Assembly: GCA_900314525.1 (NCBI GenBank)
Contig: OMVN01000016.1
Location: 1 to 51,322, forward strand
Direction: 5' to 3'
DNA: 51,322 nucleotides
Source: an uncultured Eubacteriales bacterium
Lineage (GTDB): Bacteria > Bacillota > Clostridia > Lachnospirales > Lachnospiraceae
The number at the start of each line of letters is the position of its first letter. The stretch's first letter is position 1. Both the position numbers and the translations under genes were made by a program. Shown here piece by piece: positions 27,981 through 36,722 of this stretch. Under the pieces are notes generated by a model. The model searched no databases and was not told the DNA's origin. It saw only the letters and a program-made list of their open reading frames with translations.

Positions 27981-28439
27981 ATGAAGAAGAAAGAACAGAA
28001 AATCGTCAGATTTTATTCTGATAATCCTGAGCATCGAAAGGCGTTTGACATTCTCCAGAAAATTAATGCTGAAAAAAATTCTTCCATACAGGATTTCATC
28101 ATTTCAGCAATAAATCTCCTTGGAGATATGGAACTAAATGAAGAATGTCCGGCAGAGGACAGGAAGGATTGGGAAGAACCGCTTATTGAAAGAATAGCTG
28201 GAGCGGTCGAAGCAATTATTGATGAAAAGCTTCCTCAGATTATTGCATCGTACCTTCTTGAAATTCAAACAGGTCAAACTTCAAATCCTTTGCCTGCTTC
28301 ACATGCTTCTGATTTACCAACAACAAATGTAATATCTGCTGCTGAAAGAGTAACGAAAGAAGCCAGTGAGAATGAAAATGGCATGGAAAAAGATGTTGAA
28401 GCAAATGACATGCTGGATTTGGACAGCTTTTTCTCGTGA
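27981..28439 (+). CDS. ParR-like centromere-binding adaptor
   Basis: 152 aa. The N-terminal half (VRFYSDNPEHRKAFDILQKI, then SSIQDFIISAINLL) is a plausible RHH domain as in ParR. The C-terminal half is low complexity and acidic, ending LDLDSFFS, which could be the ParM-contacting tail. ATG 27981 follows AGGTGA. The parM stop is 25 bases upstream and the first centromere-like repeat overlaps its stop codon. Confidence 0.6.
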   Translation: MKKKEQKIVRFYSDNPEHRKAFDILQKINAEKNSSIQDFIISAINLLGDMELNEECPAEDRKDWEEPLIERIAGAVEAIIDEKLPQIIASYLLEIQTGQTSNPLPASHASDLPTTNVISAAERVTKEASENENGMEKDVEANDMLDLDSFFS

Positions 28440-28581
28440 TAGCATGACTGCTATCACAATCAGATGAAATGATATCAAAACAGGCACTTGTGATAGCAAA
28501 GAAAACTGAAGTGGTGTAGTGCTATCAAAAAGTGCCGGAAAGATATCTATATTATAATACCTGCTATCAAGTGTGATAGCA
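28437..28581. repeat. Six TGATAGCA/TGCTATCA repeats, candidate parC centromere
   Basis: Exact 8-base words lie at 28437 (+), 28449 (-), 28491 (+), 28520 (-), 28562 (-) and 28574 (+). The first two and last two form close inverted pairs (GTGATAGCA...TGCTATCAC). Position right after the ParR-like gene fits a ParR-binding centromere. Confidence 0.65.
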
Positions 28582-28628
28582 GTAAAATATATCGGGTGCA
28601 GGTGCTCCTACCAAGACGAAAAATGATG

Positions 28629-28656
28629 TAAACGCTGAAGGCGTTTATATATTTTT
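28629..28656 (+). terminator. Terminator of par operon
   Basis: Stem TAAACGC/GCGTTTA with loop TGAAG, followed by TATATATTTTT. It would separate the par module from the mobilization module. Confidence 0.55.
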
Positions 28657-28659
28657 GGG

Positions 28660-28793
28660 GGAAAAGGTCCGACCTTTTCCGCATCTTGCAAAACCAGTGA
28701 ACACTACGAATTTCATGCTTGCATGAGAATGAGTAGTGTGAACGCCAAACACACCGAGCATGAAATGCGAGGTGCAAAACCAGTGAACACTAC
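28660..28793. other. oriT: Candidate transfer origin of element 2
   Basis: Dense repeats just upstream of mobC. There is an inverted repeat GGAAAAGGTC/GACCTTTTCC (28660-28680) and a 21-base direct repeat beginning TGCAAAACCAGTG (28687-28707 and 28773-28793). Between its copies lies a 10-base inverted repeat ATTTCATGCT/AGCATGAAAT. CACTAC and GTAGTG arms occur too. Location and structure fit an oriT; no nick site is proven. Confidence 0.5.
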
Positions 28794-28879
28794 TTTTGGA
28801 AAGGATGAAAGAGCAATGGGACAGATAAAAAGAAATTGGTTTAAGACAACTTTTTTAAGAAACGAAAGGGGATATGATT

Positions 28880-29242
28880 ATGGCAGATGGAAAGAAAAGA
28901 TACAAGTCTGATAGGAAAGATTATAAGATTTCGGTGAAATTGTCGGAGAAGGATATGGATATTCTGGATGCAGCAGTTAGAAAAAGTGGAAAGACTGTAA
29001 GTAAATATGTACGGGAATTGATTCGTTTAGGTGGCAATGTTGACTTCCGATATCCAGAGGACAGGGCAAGAGTTATCAGGATTTTTTCTGGTATCGCAAA
29101 TAATATCAATCAGGCGGTCAGACTTGGAAATACACAAGGAGAACTGTATTTCAGCGATATTGATAAGTTGCAGAGAAGTCTTGATGAAATCAAAATCTTA
29201 TTCAGGGAGGTGCTGGAGACATGGCGATTACAAAGATCCTGA
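28880..29242 (+). CDS. mobC: MobC-like relaxosome protein, element 2
   Basis: 120-aa RHH protein (YKISVKLSEKDMDILDAAVRKSGKTVSKYVREL) with the MobC-domain motif IANNINQAVRLGNTQG. It would bind oriT and recruit the relaxase. ATG 28880 is eight bases after AAAGGGG; ATG 28874 is too close to it. The 3' end overlaps the relaxase by 22 bases. It is only distantly similar to the element 1 MobC. Confidence 0.82.
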   Translation: MADGKKRYKSDRKDYKISVKLSEKDMDILDAAVRKSGKTVSKYVRELIRLGGNVDFRYPEDRARVIRIFSGIANNINQAVRLGNTQGELYFSDIDKLQRSLDEIKILFREVLETWRLQRS

Positions 29243-30306
29243 ATATTAAGGAATCAAAAGGCAGAAATCCGGCATCGCATCTGGAAAATGCTTTGCAGTA
29301 TATCCAAAATCCTGACAAGACGGAAGAATGTGTTTTGGTGGGCAGTATCAACTGCCTGCCGGATACTGCATTTGAGCAAATGGTAGAAACAAAGAATATA
29401 TTTCACAAGACAGGTAACAGACAAGGATATCATGTGATTATTTCGTTTTCTCCGGAGGAGAAAGTTACGGCAGAACAGGCAATGTATGTATTGGAACATT
29501 TTGCGAAGGATGTACTTGGGGATGATTATGAAGCTGTATTTGCGGTTCATACAGACAGGGAACACATGCATGGACATTTGATATGGAACAGTGTGAGTGT
29601 AACAACTGGAAAAAAATATAATTCGCCAAAAGGAAACTGGAAGAATCATTTGCAACCGATTACCAATAAGTATTGCAAAGAGCTTGGGCTTGGTATTATT
29701 CCGGCAGAATACAGTAAGAAACCAAAGAACATCAGCAGGGATAAATGGGAAAAAGAAATGTCAATGAAAGAAATTATCCTGCGTGACGCACAGATGTGTG
29801 CTTATGCCGCCGGAGATGTGGAACACTTCAAATATCTGATGAGAAGACTGGGCTATATATTTAAGTCAGGAGTGTGGATGGAAGTGCAGGCTCCAGGATA
29901 CAGATATTATCACAGTCTTGCAAAAATGGATGAAATGTTTTCAGAGAATAAGATTAGATATTATGTGGATATGCCTTGGATGGTGCATCCACATTTTTAT
30001 TCTAAGAATATTCGGTATTTGAAACACACAAATCTATCAGAATTTCAGAAAAAATACTATGCTAAGATGTACCGACTTCGTATCGTGGAGCAGAACAGGT
30101 TTAAAGTCAATGCAGTAAAGTACGCAGAGGATTTGAAAAGGTTTCATCAGTTGCAGGATGAGTATTTGATGCTGGTGGATAATAATATCAGAGACTTTTC
30201 TGATTTGCTGGATTATAGAAGTGAACAGGAAAAGAAAATGAAGGAGATAGATGATAAGCAGCATGAGATTTACAGGCTTAGTTCCAGTAAAAAAGCGGGC
30301 AATTAA
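29221..30306 (+). CDS. Relaxase, N-terminal nuclease part, element 2
   Basis: MobA/VirD2-type nuclease domain: MAITKILNIKESKGRNPASH, GYHVIISFSPEEKVT, and the three-histidine motif EHMHGHLIWNSV with H115, H117 and H119. It is cut short at 361 aa because an A6 run at 30289-30294 leads into AGN-stop. One A fewer would continue as KKRAIKTDEQYRDY into the next frame, giving about 697 aa, like the intact 645-aa relaxase of element 1. The nuclease domain is complete and may still nick. Confidence 0.85.
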   Translation: MAITKILNIKESKGRNPASHLENALQYIQNPDKTEECVLVGSINCLPDTAFEQMVETKNIFHKTGNRQGYHVIISFSPEEKVTAEQAMYVLEHFAKDVLGDDYEAVFAVHTDREHMHGHLIWNSVSVTTGKKYNSPKGNWKNHLQPITNKYCKELGLGIIPAEYSKKPKNISRDKWEKEMSMKEIILRDAQMCAYAAGDVEHFKYLMRRLGYIFKSGVWMEVQAPGYRYYHSLAKMDEMFSENKIRYYVDMPWMVHPHFYSKNIRYLKHTNLSEFQKKYYAKMYRLRIVEQNRFKVNAVKYAEDLKRFHQLQDEYLMLVDNNIRDFSDLLDYRSEQEKKMKEIDDKQHEIYRLSSSKKAGN

Positions 30307-31315
30307 GACTGACGAACAGTATCGGGATTATCAGTTGTGGCATATGGATATGCAGAAAGAGTTGGATGTATTGAAGCAACAGAAGAAAGATGCAAAAAAG
30401 CAGATTGGTCTGGTGGATATGGCGATAAAGGAAAATCTGTATACTGCGTATCATGATGTACCGGAGATGGGAGAACTGGTTGAGGATAAAGAGATTGTGA
30501 TACCTCAGATGGATGAGGCGGTGGCTTGTAAGGAACTAACAGATGAGGTTGTTGCGCTGGAAGTGGAAAGAGCGGATGTAGGTGTTTCGGTTATAGATGC
30601 AATACACTGGGAGGAAGAACAGGAGAAGGATGCTTCGGAAGATGTGTGTGTTGATGTCTTAGAGTATGTCGAAAAGGCGAGGGATGGTGAAACTACTATT
30701 GATGTGCCTGTACAGAAATATTGTGGAGCTGATTTGAAAGAATCATATGAAAATAATACAGAGGAAGCGCATAGCAGCAAATTAAAATCTACAGTGAGTA
30801 TGGATAAACTGCCAGTAGTGACAATTACGGAAAGTAATTCATTTTATTCGTATCCAGATTATGCAGTCAGTTCTGACGAAGAGAAGCTACGAATGGCAGT
30901 TATTGATGGAAATGATGATGTAATGGCAGTATATGAGAAACTGAATAGCTTCTTTAAGCAAATCGGACACAAAGCTGATTTTGATGAGTTATATGAGGAA
31001 GCGAAGAGGTTAGCAACTGTTGTTAGAAAGAACGTTGTGGCTGATAAGACAGATAAAATAGTAAGGGAGCTTACAGCATGTGGTCCATATAAGTACCTGA
31101 AAACATCAGTGAAAGCAGATGCTTTTAAGTTCGAGGTAAGTGATGCCAGTGGTAATTTGAAGATTTTTATGAGTGTGCTGGATAAATTGGGTGTGAAACT
31201 TGATGGGGAGCAACTGTATGAGGAATATCAGAAAATTTATGATGAGACAGTAAGCAGGAATGAGATGCATGATATGGAACAGGAGAAGCAGTGGAATAAG
31301 GGCAGAGGGAGATAA
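30263..31315 (+). CDS. C-terminal part of element 2 relaxase, separated by frameshift
   Basis: The frame overlaps the relaxase end. From RAIKTDEQYRDYQLWHMDMQ on it reads as the natural continuation: a coiled coil (KELDVLKQQKKDAKKQI), a long acidic linker and a helical C-terminus (GEQLYEEYQKIYDE, EKQWNKGRGR). That C-terminus matches the end of the element 1 relaxase. The first residues (MRFTGLVPV) overlap relaxase codons and are probably not a real N-terminus, though ATG 30263 could allow separate translation. Confidence 0.6.
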   Translation: MRFTGLVPVKKRAIKTDEQYRDYQLWHMDMQKELDVLKQQKKDAKKQIGLVDMAIKENLYTAYHDVPEMGELVEDKEIVIPQMDEAVACKELTDEVVALEVERADVGVSVIDAIHWEEEQEKDASEDVCVDVLEYVEKARDGETTIDVPVQKYCGADLKESYENNTEEAHSSKLKSTVSMDKLPVVTITESNSFYSYPDYAVSSDEEKLRMAVIDGNDDVMAVYEKLNSFFKQIGHKADFDELYEEAKRLATVVRKNVVADKTDKIVRELTACGPYKYLKTSVKADAFKFEVSDASGNLKIFMSVLDKLGVKLDGEQLYEEYQKIYDETVSRNEMHDMEQEKQWNKGRGR

Positions 31316-31393
31316 TTCCTCTGTCTATTTCATGAACTATTATGGTAGTTTTGGATTACATTGTTGAAGAGAAAGAGATAAAAATAAAGCATA

Positions 31394-31416
31394 TTTTGAG
31401 TTTCGAGAACTCAAAA
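31394..31416. repeat. 9-bp inverted repeat upstream of hsd operon 2
   Basis: TTTTGAGTT and AACTCAAAA arms with loop TCGAG, directly before the -35 box at 31424. It may be an operator for the HTH protein encoded at 31503, or a terminator after the relaxase. Confidence 0.45.
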
Positions 31417-31423
31417 GTTATAA

Positions 31424-31452
31424 TTGTAAATATGAAAGATAGATGATATAAT
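31424..31452 (+). promoter_or_regulatory. Promoter of HTH-hsdM operon 2
   Basis: TTGTAA (31424-31429), 17 bases, TATAAT (31447-31452), about 50 bases before the HTH start codon. Confidence 0.6.
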
Positions 31453-31502
31453 TATTTTTGAGAAAAAAGGACTATTTGGCGTGATAAATCGGAGGAAAGA
31501 AC

Positions 31503-31724
31503 ATGTCAGAAAATCAGGTGAAAATATCTTATAAGCCCTTATGGAAACTATTGATTGATAGGGATATGACGAAAACTGAATTAAGAAAAAGAACACAAAT
31601 TGCACCAAGCACATTTACGAAGATGAATAATGATCAGCAGGTATCATTGGATATACTGGCTAGGATATGTTTGGAACTGAAATGTGGATTTGATGACATT
31701 GTGCAGATTGAGTCTGAAGAATAG
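31503..31724 (+). CDS. Cro/C1-type HTH controller-like protein, system 2
   Basis: 73-aa HTH protein (KPLWKLLIDRDMTKTELRKR, PSTFTKMNNDQQVSLDILAR), homologous to the gene before hsdM of system 1 at 2790. A GGAGGAAAG site precedes the ATG. It lies 27 bases before hsdM and probably regulates the operon, with the inverted repeat at 31394 as possible operator. Confidence 0.78.
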   Translation: MSENQVKISYKPLWKLLIDRDMTKTELRKRTQIAPSTFTKMNNDQQVSLDILARICLELKCGFDDIVQIESEE

Positions 31725-31751
31725 AAATAGTATGGAAAGAGAGGATTTATT

Positions 31752-33263
31752 GTGGCGGATAAGAACAATGCAAATATAGGATTTGAAAAAGAAATATGGG
31801 ATGCGGCTTGTGTGCTTTGGGGACATATTCCAGCAGCAGAGTACAGAAAAGTTATTATTGGACTTATTTTCTTAAGATACATATCAGCGGCATTTGATAA
31901 AAGATATAAAGAACTAGTAGAAGAGGGCGATGGTTTCGAGGATGATATAGATGCATATACTATGGAAAATGTTTTCTTTGTACCAGAGGAAGCAAGATGG
32001 TCAACTATAGCATCTGCAGCTCATACTCCGGAAATTGGAATTGTGATTGATAATGCTATGAAGGCTATTGAGGCAGACAATAAAAGTTTGAAAGATGTTC
32101 TTCCAAAGAATTATGCTAGTCCAGATTTGGATAAAAGAATCCTAGGTGATGTTGTTGATATATTTACAAATAGTATTGACATGACTGATACAGAAGCAAA
32201 TGAAGATTTGCTTGGAAGAACATATGAGTATTGTATTGCACAGTTTGCAGAAAAAGAAGGTGCAAGTGGCGGAGAATTTTATACTCCTTCAAGTATAGTA
32301 AAAACATTGGTTGAAATCTTAAAACCATTTGAAAACTGCCGCGTATATGATCCTTGTTGTGGTTCGGGTGGAATGTTTGTACAGAGTGCAAAGTTCATTC
32401 AAGCACATAATGGAAAAAGGGGAGCAATTTCTGTATATGGTCAGGAAGCGAATGCTGATACATGGAAAATGGCAAAAATGAATATGGCAATCAGAGGCAT
32501 AGATGCTAACTTTGGACCATATCAGGCAGATACATTTACGAATGATTGGCATAAGACTTTAAAAGCAGATTTTATACTTGCGAATCCTCCATTCAACTAT
32601 CATCCATGGAATCAAGAAAGGTTGGTTGATGATCCACGTTGGAAATATGGTCTGCCACCAGCTGGGAATGCCAACTATGCATGGATTCAACATATGATTC
32701 ATCACTTGGCACCGAATGGAAAGATAGGATTAGTACTTGCAAATGGGGCATTATCTACACAAACAAGTGGAGAAGGAGAGATTCGTAAGAAGATAATTGA
32801 AGATGATAAAATTGAAGGTATTATTGCGATGCCTACGCAGCTTTTCTATAGTGTAACTATTCCGGTAACTTTGTGGTTTATTACAGATAACAAAAAACAG
32901 AAGGGCAAAACATTATTTATAGATGCTCGTAATATGGGGCATATGGTAGACAGAAAACATAGAGATCTGGATGATGAGAAAGATATTAAATTATTGGCAG
33001 ATACTTTTGAAGCATTTCAGAAAGGAATATTGGAGGAGAAAAAAGGCTTCTGTGCAATAGCGACGATAGAGGATATAGCTAAACAGGATTATATCTTGAC
33101 TCCGGGAAGATATGTTGGGATTGCGGAACAGAAAGATGATGGGGAACCATTTGAGGAAAAGATGGGAAGACTTACATCAGAACTGTCGGATATGTTTGCA
33201 AAATCACATGAACTAGAGGATGAAATAAGAAAAAAATTGGGGGCGATTGGGTATGAGATATAA
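31752..33263 (+). CDS. hsdM: Type I methyltransferase HsdM, system 2
   Basis: 503-aa N6-adenine methyltransferase subunit. It has an N-terminal helical domain (KRYKELVEEGDGFEDDID), the SAM motif DPCCGSGGMF, the catalytic NPPFNYHPW, and a C-terminal helical tail that contacts HsdS. GTG start at 31752 after AGAGAGG. It overlaps the first hsdS fragment by 11 bases. It is clearly diverged from system 1 HsdM, so the two systems are not a recent duplication. Confidence 0.92.
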   Translation: MADKNNANIGFEKEIWDAACVLWGHIPAAEYRKVIIGLIFLRYISAAFDKRYKELVEEGDGFEDDIDAYTMENVFFVPEEARWSTIASAAHTPEIGIVIDNAMKAIEADNKSLKDVLPKNYASPDLDKRILGDVVDIFTNSIDMTDTEANEDLLGRTYEYCIAQFAEKEGASGGEFYTPSSIVKTLVEILKPFENCRVYDPCCGSGGMFVQSAKFIQAHNGKRGAISVYGQEANADTWKMAKMNMAIRGIDANFGPYQADTFTNDWHKTLKADFILANPPFNYHPWNQERLVDDPRWKYGLPPAGNANYAWIQHMIHHLAPNGKIGLVLANGALSTQTSGEGEIRKKIIEDDKIEGIIAMPTQLFYSVTIPVTLWFITDNKKQKGKTLFIDARNMGHMVDRKHRDLDDEKDIKLLADTFEAFQKGILEEKKGFCAIATIEDIAKQDYILTPGRYVGIAEQKDDGEPFEEKMGRLTSELSDMFAKSHELEDEIRKKLGAIGYEI

Positions 33264-33753
33264 ATTGCAAGATATAGTAGATGTTACTATGGGACAATCG
33301 CCAAAATCTGAATTTTATAATAATGATGGAGAGGGTGTTCCATTTTTGCAAGGAAATAGAACATTTGGTTTCAAATATCCGACATTTGATACATTTACAA
33401 CGATGGTTACAAAAGAAGCAAAAGCTGGCGATGTAATAATGAGCGTTAGGGCTCCTGTTGGAGATTTAAATATAACACCTGTTGATATATGTTTGGGAAG
33501 AGGTGTTTGCTCTCTAAGAATGAAAAATGGGAATCAGGAATTTTTGTATTACATGATGAAATACTATATTCCACAGTTAATGAACAAGGAAAGTGGAACA
33601 GTATTTGGTTCTGTGAATCGAAATGATATTATTGGATTAGAAATTGATATACCTAATGATGCAGAAAAACAAGAGAAAATTTCAAGATTTTTGTCAATGC
33701 TTGATGAAAAAATTCAAATTAATAATAAGATAAACAATAATTTAGCGGCTTAG
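33253..33753 (+). CDS. hsdS: Truncated HsdS, single recognition domain (shufflon 5' half A)
   Basis: Only the N-terminal recognition domain and first conserved helix are present: MRYKLQDIVDVTMGQSPKSE to FLSMLDEKIQINNKINNNL. Then the inverted-repeat sequence adds AA and a stop. At the matching point the complete hsdS at 35523 reads INNNLEQQAS and goes on. Inverting 33731-34423 would join this half to the silent half at 33750-34397 and restore a two-domain HsdS. In the present orientation it may make a half-subunit. It overlaps hsdM, so this is the expression position. Confidence 0.85.
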   Translation: MRYKLQDIVDVTMGQSPKSEFYNNDGEGVPFLQGNRTFGFKYPTFDTFTTMVTKEAKAGDVIMSVRAPVGDLNITPVDICLGRGVCSLRMKNGNQEFLYYMMKYYIPQLMNKESGTVFGSVNRNDIIGLEIDIPNDAEKQEKISRFLSMLDEKIQINNKINNNLAA

Positions 33754-33788
33754 AGGTCAAGGTCAGAGACATCAAGCTCGCCGGACAT
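33731..33788 (+). repeat. Shufflon inverted repeat, left copy (site 1)
   Basis: 58 bases identical to the reverse complement of 36684-36741. The outer 15 (TAAACAATAATTTAG) recur at all four sites. The rest encodes the shared HsdS C-terminus (SGELDVSDLDL and stop) on the minus strand. Confidence 0.9.
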
Positions 33789-34397
33789 CAGACGGGGTAA
33801 CAAAGTATCTCTGATTTCTGTTAAACGCTTTGATTCTCTTGTTGTTGATAGAATCATAGAAAATATGGGCTTCATTATTTTATCAAACTCATTCAGTACT
33901 TCATCTGTTGGTAAGTTAGTGGGATAATTCTTTAGAATATCCGTTTTAAGGTTTGTAAATACACTGCCATTTCCAAGTGCAACCAAATTATCTCGGATGT
34001 GCTTGAAATACAGATATAAGTATTCGTTTGAAAACTTGGATGACGGAAAATATAGCCAACCATCGTGTATGCAAGTATCTATGTCAAGAATTTTGGGTAA
34101 ACCGGGTGTGGCACTATTTGATAAAACCAAGCTTCCTGCTTTGAGAAAGACAGTTTTTTTCAATCCTTCTTCAATGATGTATTCTTTGATTTCACTGATG
34201 AATGGTGAGCTAATACCAGTTGCATCGGATATTTTCAACCAATGTAACCCACTATCCGACAAGAAGTTTTGAATAGGACGAGGAGAGCCGCCACGCTTTA
34301 TTTCAACAAAATCGCCAAGTACACCATATTTCCAAGTGCTTGGAACTTGTCCGTCAAATGGTTCATAGTCAATGAACCAAGATTTGAAAAGTGCCAT
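33750..34397 (-). CDS. hsdS: Silent HsdS 3'-half cassette (half C)
   Basis: On the opposite strand to its neighbours, this encodes the second recognition domain and tail conserved region of an HsdS: ALFKSWFIDYEPFDGQVPS to LPRLMSGELDVSDLDL. The frame is open upstream of the nominal ATG through NNNLEQQA, i.e. through site 2, so it lacks its own start and is a storage cassette. Inversion between sites 1 and 2 would fuse it in frame to the 33253 fragment; inversion between sites 2 and 3 would fuse it to the first half of the 35523 gene. Confidence 0.82.
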   Translation of the reverse strand: MALFKSWFIDYEPFDGQVPSTWKYGVLGDFVEIKRGGSPRPIQNFLSDSGLHWLKISDATGISSPFISEIKEYIIEEGLKKTVFLKAGSLVLSNSATPGLPKILDIDTCIHDGWLYFPSSKFSNEYLYLYFKHIRDNLVALGNGSVFTNLKTDILKNYPTNLPTDEVLNEFDKIMKPIFSMILSTTRESKRLTEIRDTLLPRLMSGELDVSDLDL

Positions 34398-34398
34398 T

Positions 34399-34423
34399 GC
34401 TTGCTGCTCTAAATTATTGTTTA
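34399..34423 (-). repeat. Shufflon recombination site 2
   Basis: The reverse complement starts TAAACAATAATTTAGAGCAG and is identical over 25 bases to site 3 at 36046-36070. It encodes the conserved NNNLEQQA linker between the two recognition domains. Confidence 0.85.
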
Positions 34424-34525
34424 GCTTATAACATATCCCATTACTTCCGTGGGTGGCGGGAGTTAATATCGGGGGACTTCCGCCCCATAGTCGTTCTCTA
34501 TTAAATATTCGAAGGAGAATTGACT

Positions 34526-35509
34526 GTGAAACAAGATTTAATCAAAGATGTTATTCAGGGTATGTTACCTTTCCTGAATAACGCGCAAAATGAGAAGCTG
34601 CAAGAAGTGTTGCAATATACCCTTGCAAAGTATGAGGTAACTGAGAAGCAAAACCAAGAGAATAACTCGGAACAGAACTATGTGGAGCTGTTCTTATCGG
34701 CAAAGCGAATTGAGGGCTGTTCCGAGAAATCTCTTAAATACTACAAGGCTACTATTGAAGCAATGCTCGATGAGTTGCACAAAAATGTCAAGCACATTGT
34801 AACGGACGACATTCGAGGATACCTGACCGAATATCAGGAAAAGAAGAAGTCAAGTAAGGTTACGATAGACAATATTCGCCGTATCCTTTCCAGCTTCTTC
34901 TCTTGGCTGGAGGACGAGGATTACATACTGAAAAGCCCGGTCAGACGAATACATAGAGTTAAGACCGGCACAAACATCAAGGAAACCTATTCCGATGAAG
35001 CGTTGGAACTTATGAGGGATAACTGCACGGAGTTGAGAGACTTGGCCATTATTGATATGCTTGCTTCAACGGGTATGCGTGTCGGAGAAATGGTATTGCT
35101 TAACCGAAATGATATTGATTTCAACGAGAGAGAATGTATCGTGTTCGGTAAAGGCAGCAAGGAACGAGTGGTTTATTTTGACGCTCGAACTAAGATACAT
35201 TTGCAGAATTACTTAGAGAGCAGAACGGACGACAATCCGGCACTATTCGTGTCGTTGAAATCGCCACATGAAAGGCTGAAAATCGGTGGAGTTGAGGTTC
35301 GTCTGCGTGAATTTGGAAAGCAATTAGGGTTGCAAAAAGTACACCCGCATAAGTTCAGGCGTACACTTGCAACAATGGCAATAGATAAAGGAATGCCCAT
35401 TGAGCAACTACAACAGCTCTTGGGGCATAGGAAGATAGATACGACCTTGCAATACGCAATGGTCAAACAGAGCAATGTTAAGATTGCTCATCGAAAATAT
35501 ATAGGGTAG
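34526..35509 (+). CDS. Tyrosine recombinase, presumed HsdS invertase
   Basis: 327-aa XerC/D-type recombinase: an N-terminal SAM-like domain (KRIEGCSEKSLKYYKATIEA), then catalytic Arg in STGMRVGEMVLL, HxxR in HPHKFRRTLA, and H...Y in GHRKIDTTLQYAM. It lies inside the hsdS locus, between the silent half and the complete hsdS, like the recombinases of known phase-variable type I loci. It is only distantly related to the element integrases. GTG 34526 lies eight bases after GAAGGAG; the TTG at 34520 is too close. Confidence 0.88.
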   Translation: MKQDLIKDVIQGMLPFLNNAQNEKLQEVLQYTLAKYEVTEKQNQENNSEQNYVELFLSAKRIEGCSEKSLKYYKATIEAMLDELHKNVKHIVTDDIRGYLTEYQEKKKSSKVTIDNIRRILSSFFSWLEDEDYILKSPVRRIHRVKTGTNIKETYSDEALELMRDNCTELRDLAIIDMLASTGMRVGEMVLLNRNDIDFNERECIVFGKGSKERVVYFDARTKIHLQNYLESRTDDNPALFVSLKSPHERLKIGGVEVRLREFGKQLGLQKVHPHKFRRTLATMAIDKGMPIEQLQQLLGHRKIDTTLQYAMVKQSNVKIAHRKYIG

Positions 35510-35522
35510 AGAGGATTATTAT

Positions 35523-36722
35523 ATGGCTGAATGGATTGAATGTAAAATTTCTGATATTGGAACTGTTGTAGGTGGTGCTACTCCTTCAACGAAAAAAACT
35601 GAATATTATGAAGGGGGAAATATCGCTTGGATAACCCCGAAAGATTTAGCTACATTCAGTGGTCGTTATATTCAACGAGGCGAAAGAAATATTACCGAAA
35701 TCGGTTTGAAAAGTTGTTCCACCCAGCTTTTACCTCAAAACACAATTCTGTTTTCTTCAAGGGCGCCAATAGGATATGCAGCTATTGCGGCAAATGAAGT
35801 ATGTACTAATCAGGGATTTAAGAGTGTTATTCCGAATGAAGATACTGACCCACTTTTCCTATTTTATTTACTCAAATACAATAAAGATAGGATTGAAGGT
35901 ATGGGGAGCGGTACGACTTTCAAAGAAGTGTCTGGCAATACTATGAAGAACATAGTAGTAAATGTACCTGCTGATAAAGAGATTCAGACAAAGATTGCTT
36001 CGTTATTGGGGGCTATTGATGACAAAATTGAAGAAAATGAGAGGATAAACAATAATTTAGAGCAGCAAGCGAGCACGCTTTTTAACAGTGCCATTGAACA
36101 ATCTACTTCAGTTGTTTATGCTGAACTGGGTTCGTTGGCAGATGTGAAAGGCGGAAAACGCTTACCTAAGGGCATAAATTTGGTTACTGCTCCAAACAAA
36201 CATCCATATATCCGAGTTCGTGACCTCAACAACACTGTATTTGCTTCACTTTCTAATAATTATGAGTATGTCGATGATGAAACACAACAAAGTATTTCCC
36301 GATATATCGTGTCAACAGGTGATTTACTAATATCTATCGTCGGAACCATCGGCTTAACCGCAATTGTTGACCATACATTGAATAAAGCGAACTTAACTGA
36401 AAACTGTGTCAAACTTACTAACCTTAAAAATGTTACACCCGAGTATCTATTGTTATTTCTGCGTTCTTCTCAAGGAGTAGAAGCAATATCTAAAGGTACT
36501 GTTGGTGCAGTGCAGCTAAAGCTACCCATAAAAAACATTCAGTCCATTGCCGTGCCATTGCTGTGTGACGAAGAGCTTCTACCTCTGAATGAAACACTAT
36601 CGGCTATCTTTTCTCAGATTTCTGCCAATATTGTTGAAATGAAGCAGTTAGCTGATATACGAGACACATTATTACCAGAACTTATGTCCGGCGAGCTTGA
36701 TGTCTCTGACCTTGACCTCTAA
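35523..36722 (+). CDS. hsdS: Complete HsdS, system 2 (halves B and D)
   Basis: 399 aa with two recognition domains. The first is residues about 1-150, starting MAEWIECKISDIGTVVGGAT. A conserved helix follows (KIASLLGAIDDKIEENERINN), then the second domain (about 195-350) and a tail helix ending LPELMSGELDVSDLDL. The linker lies on site 3 and the end on site 4, so the second domain (half D) can be swapped out. Its own ribosome site (GAGAGG) lies just before ATG 35523, 13 bases after the recombinase stop. This is the only intact HsdS in the present arrangement. Confidence 0.9.
   Translation: MAEWIECKISDIGTVVGGATPSTKKTEYYEGGNIAWITPKDLATFSGRYIQRGERNITEIGLKSCSTQLLPQNTILFSSRAPIGYAAIAANEVCTNQGFKSVIPNEDTDPLFLFYLLKYNKDRIEGMGSGTTFKEVSGNTMKNIVVNVPADKEIQTKIASLLGAIDDKIEENERINNNLEQQASTLFNSAIEQSTSVVYAELGSLADVKGGKRLPKGINLVTAPNKHPYIRVRDLNNTVFASLSNNYEYVDDETQQSISRYIVSTGDLLISIVGTIGLTAIVDHTLNKANLTENCVKLTNLKNVTPEYLLLFLRSSQGVEAISKGTVGAVQLKLPIKNIQSIAVPLLCDEELLPLNETLSAIFSQISANIVEMKQLADIRDTLLPELMSGELDVSDLDL
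36046..36070 (+). repeat. Shufflon recombination site 3
   Basis: 25 bases identical to site 2 in opposite orientation, inside the linker codons of the complete hsdS. The first 15 are shared with sites 1 and 4. Confidence 0.85.

Noticed and set aside
28437-28581. CRISPR-like array
   Set aside because: The repeats are only 8 bases, occur in both orientations and lack uniform spacers; centromere-type sites explain them better.
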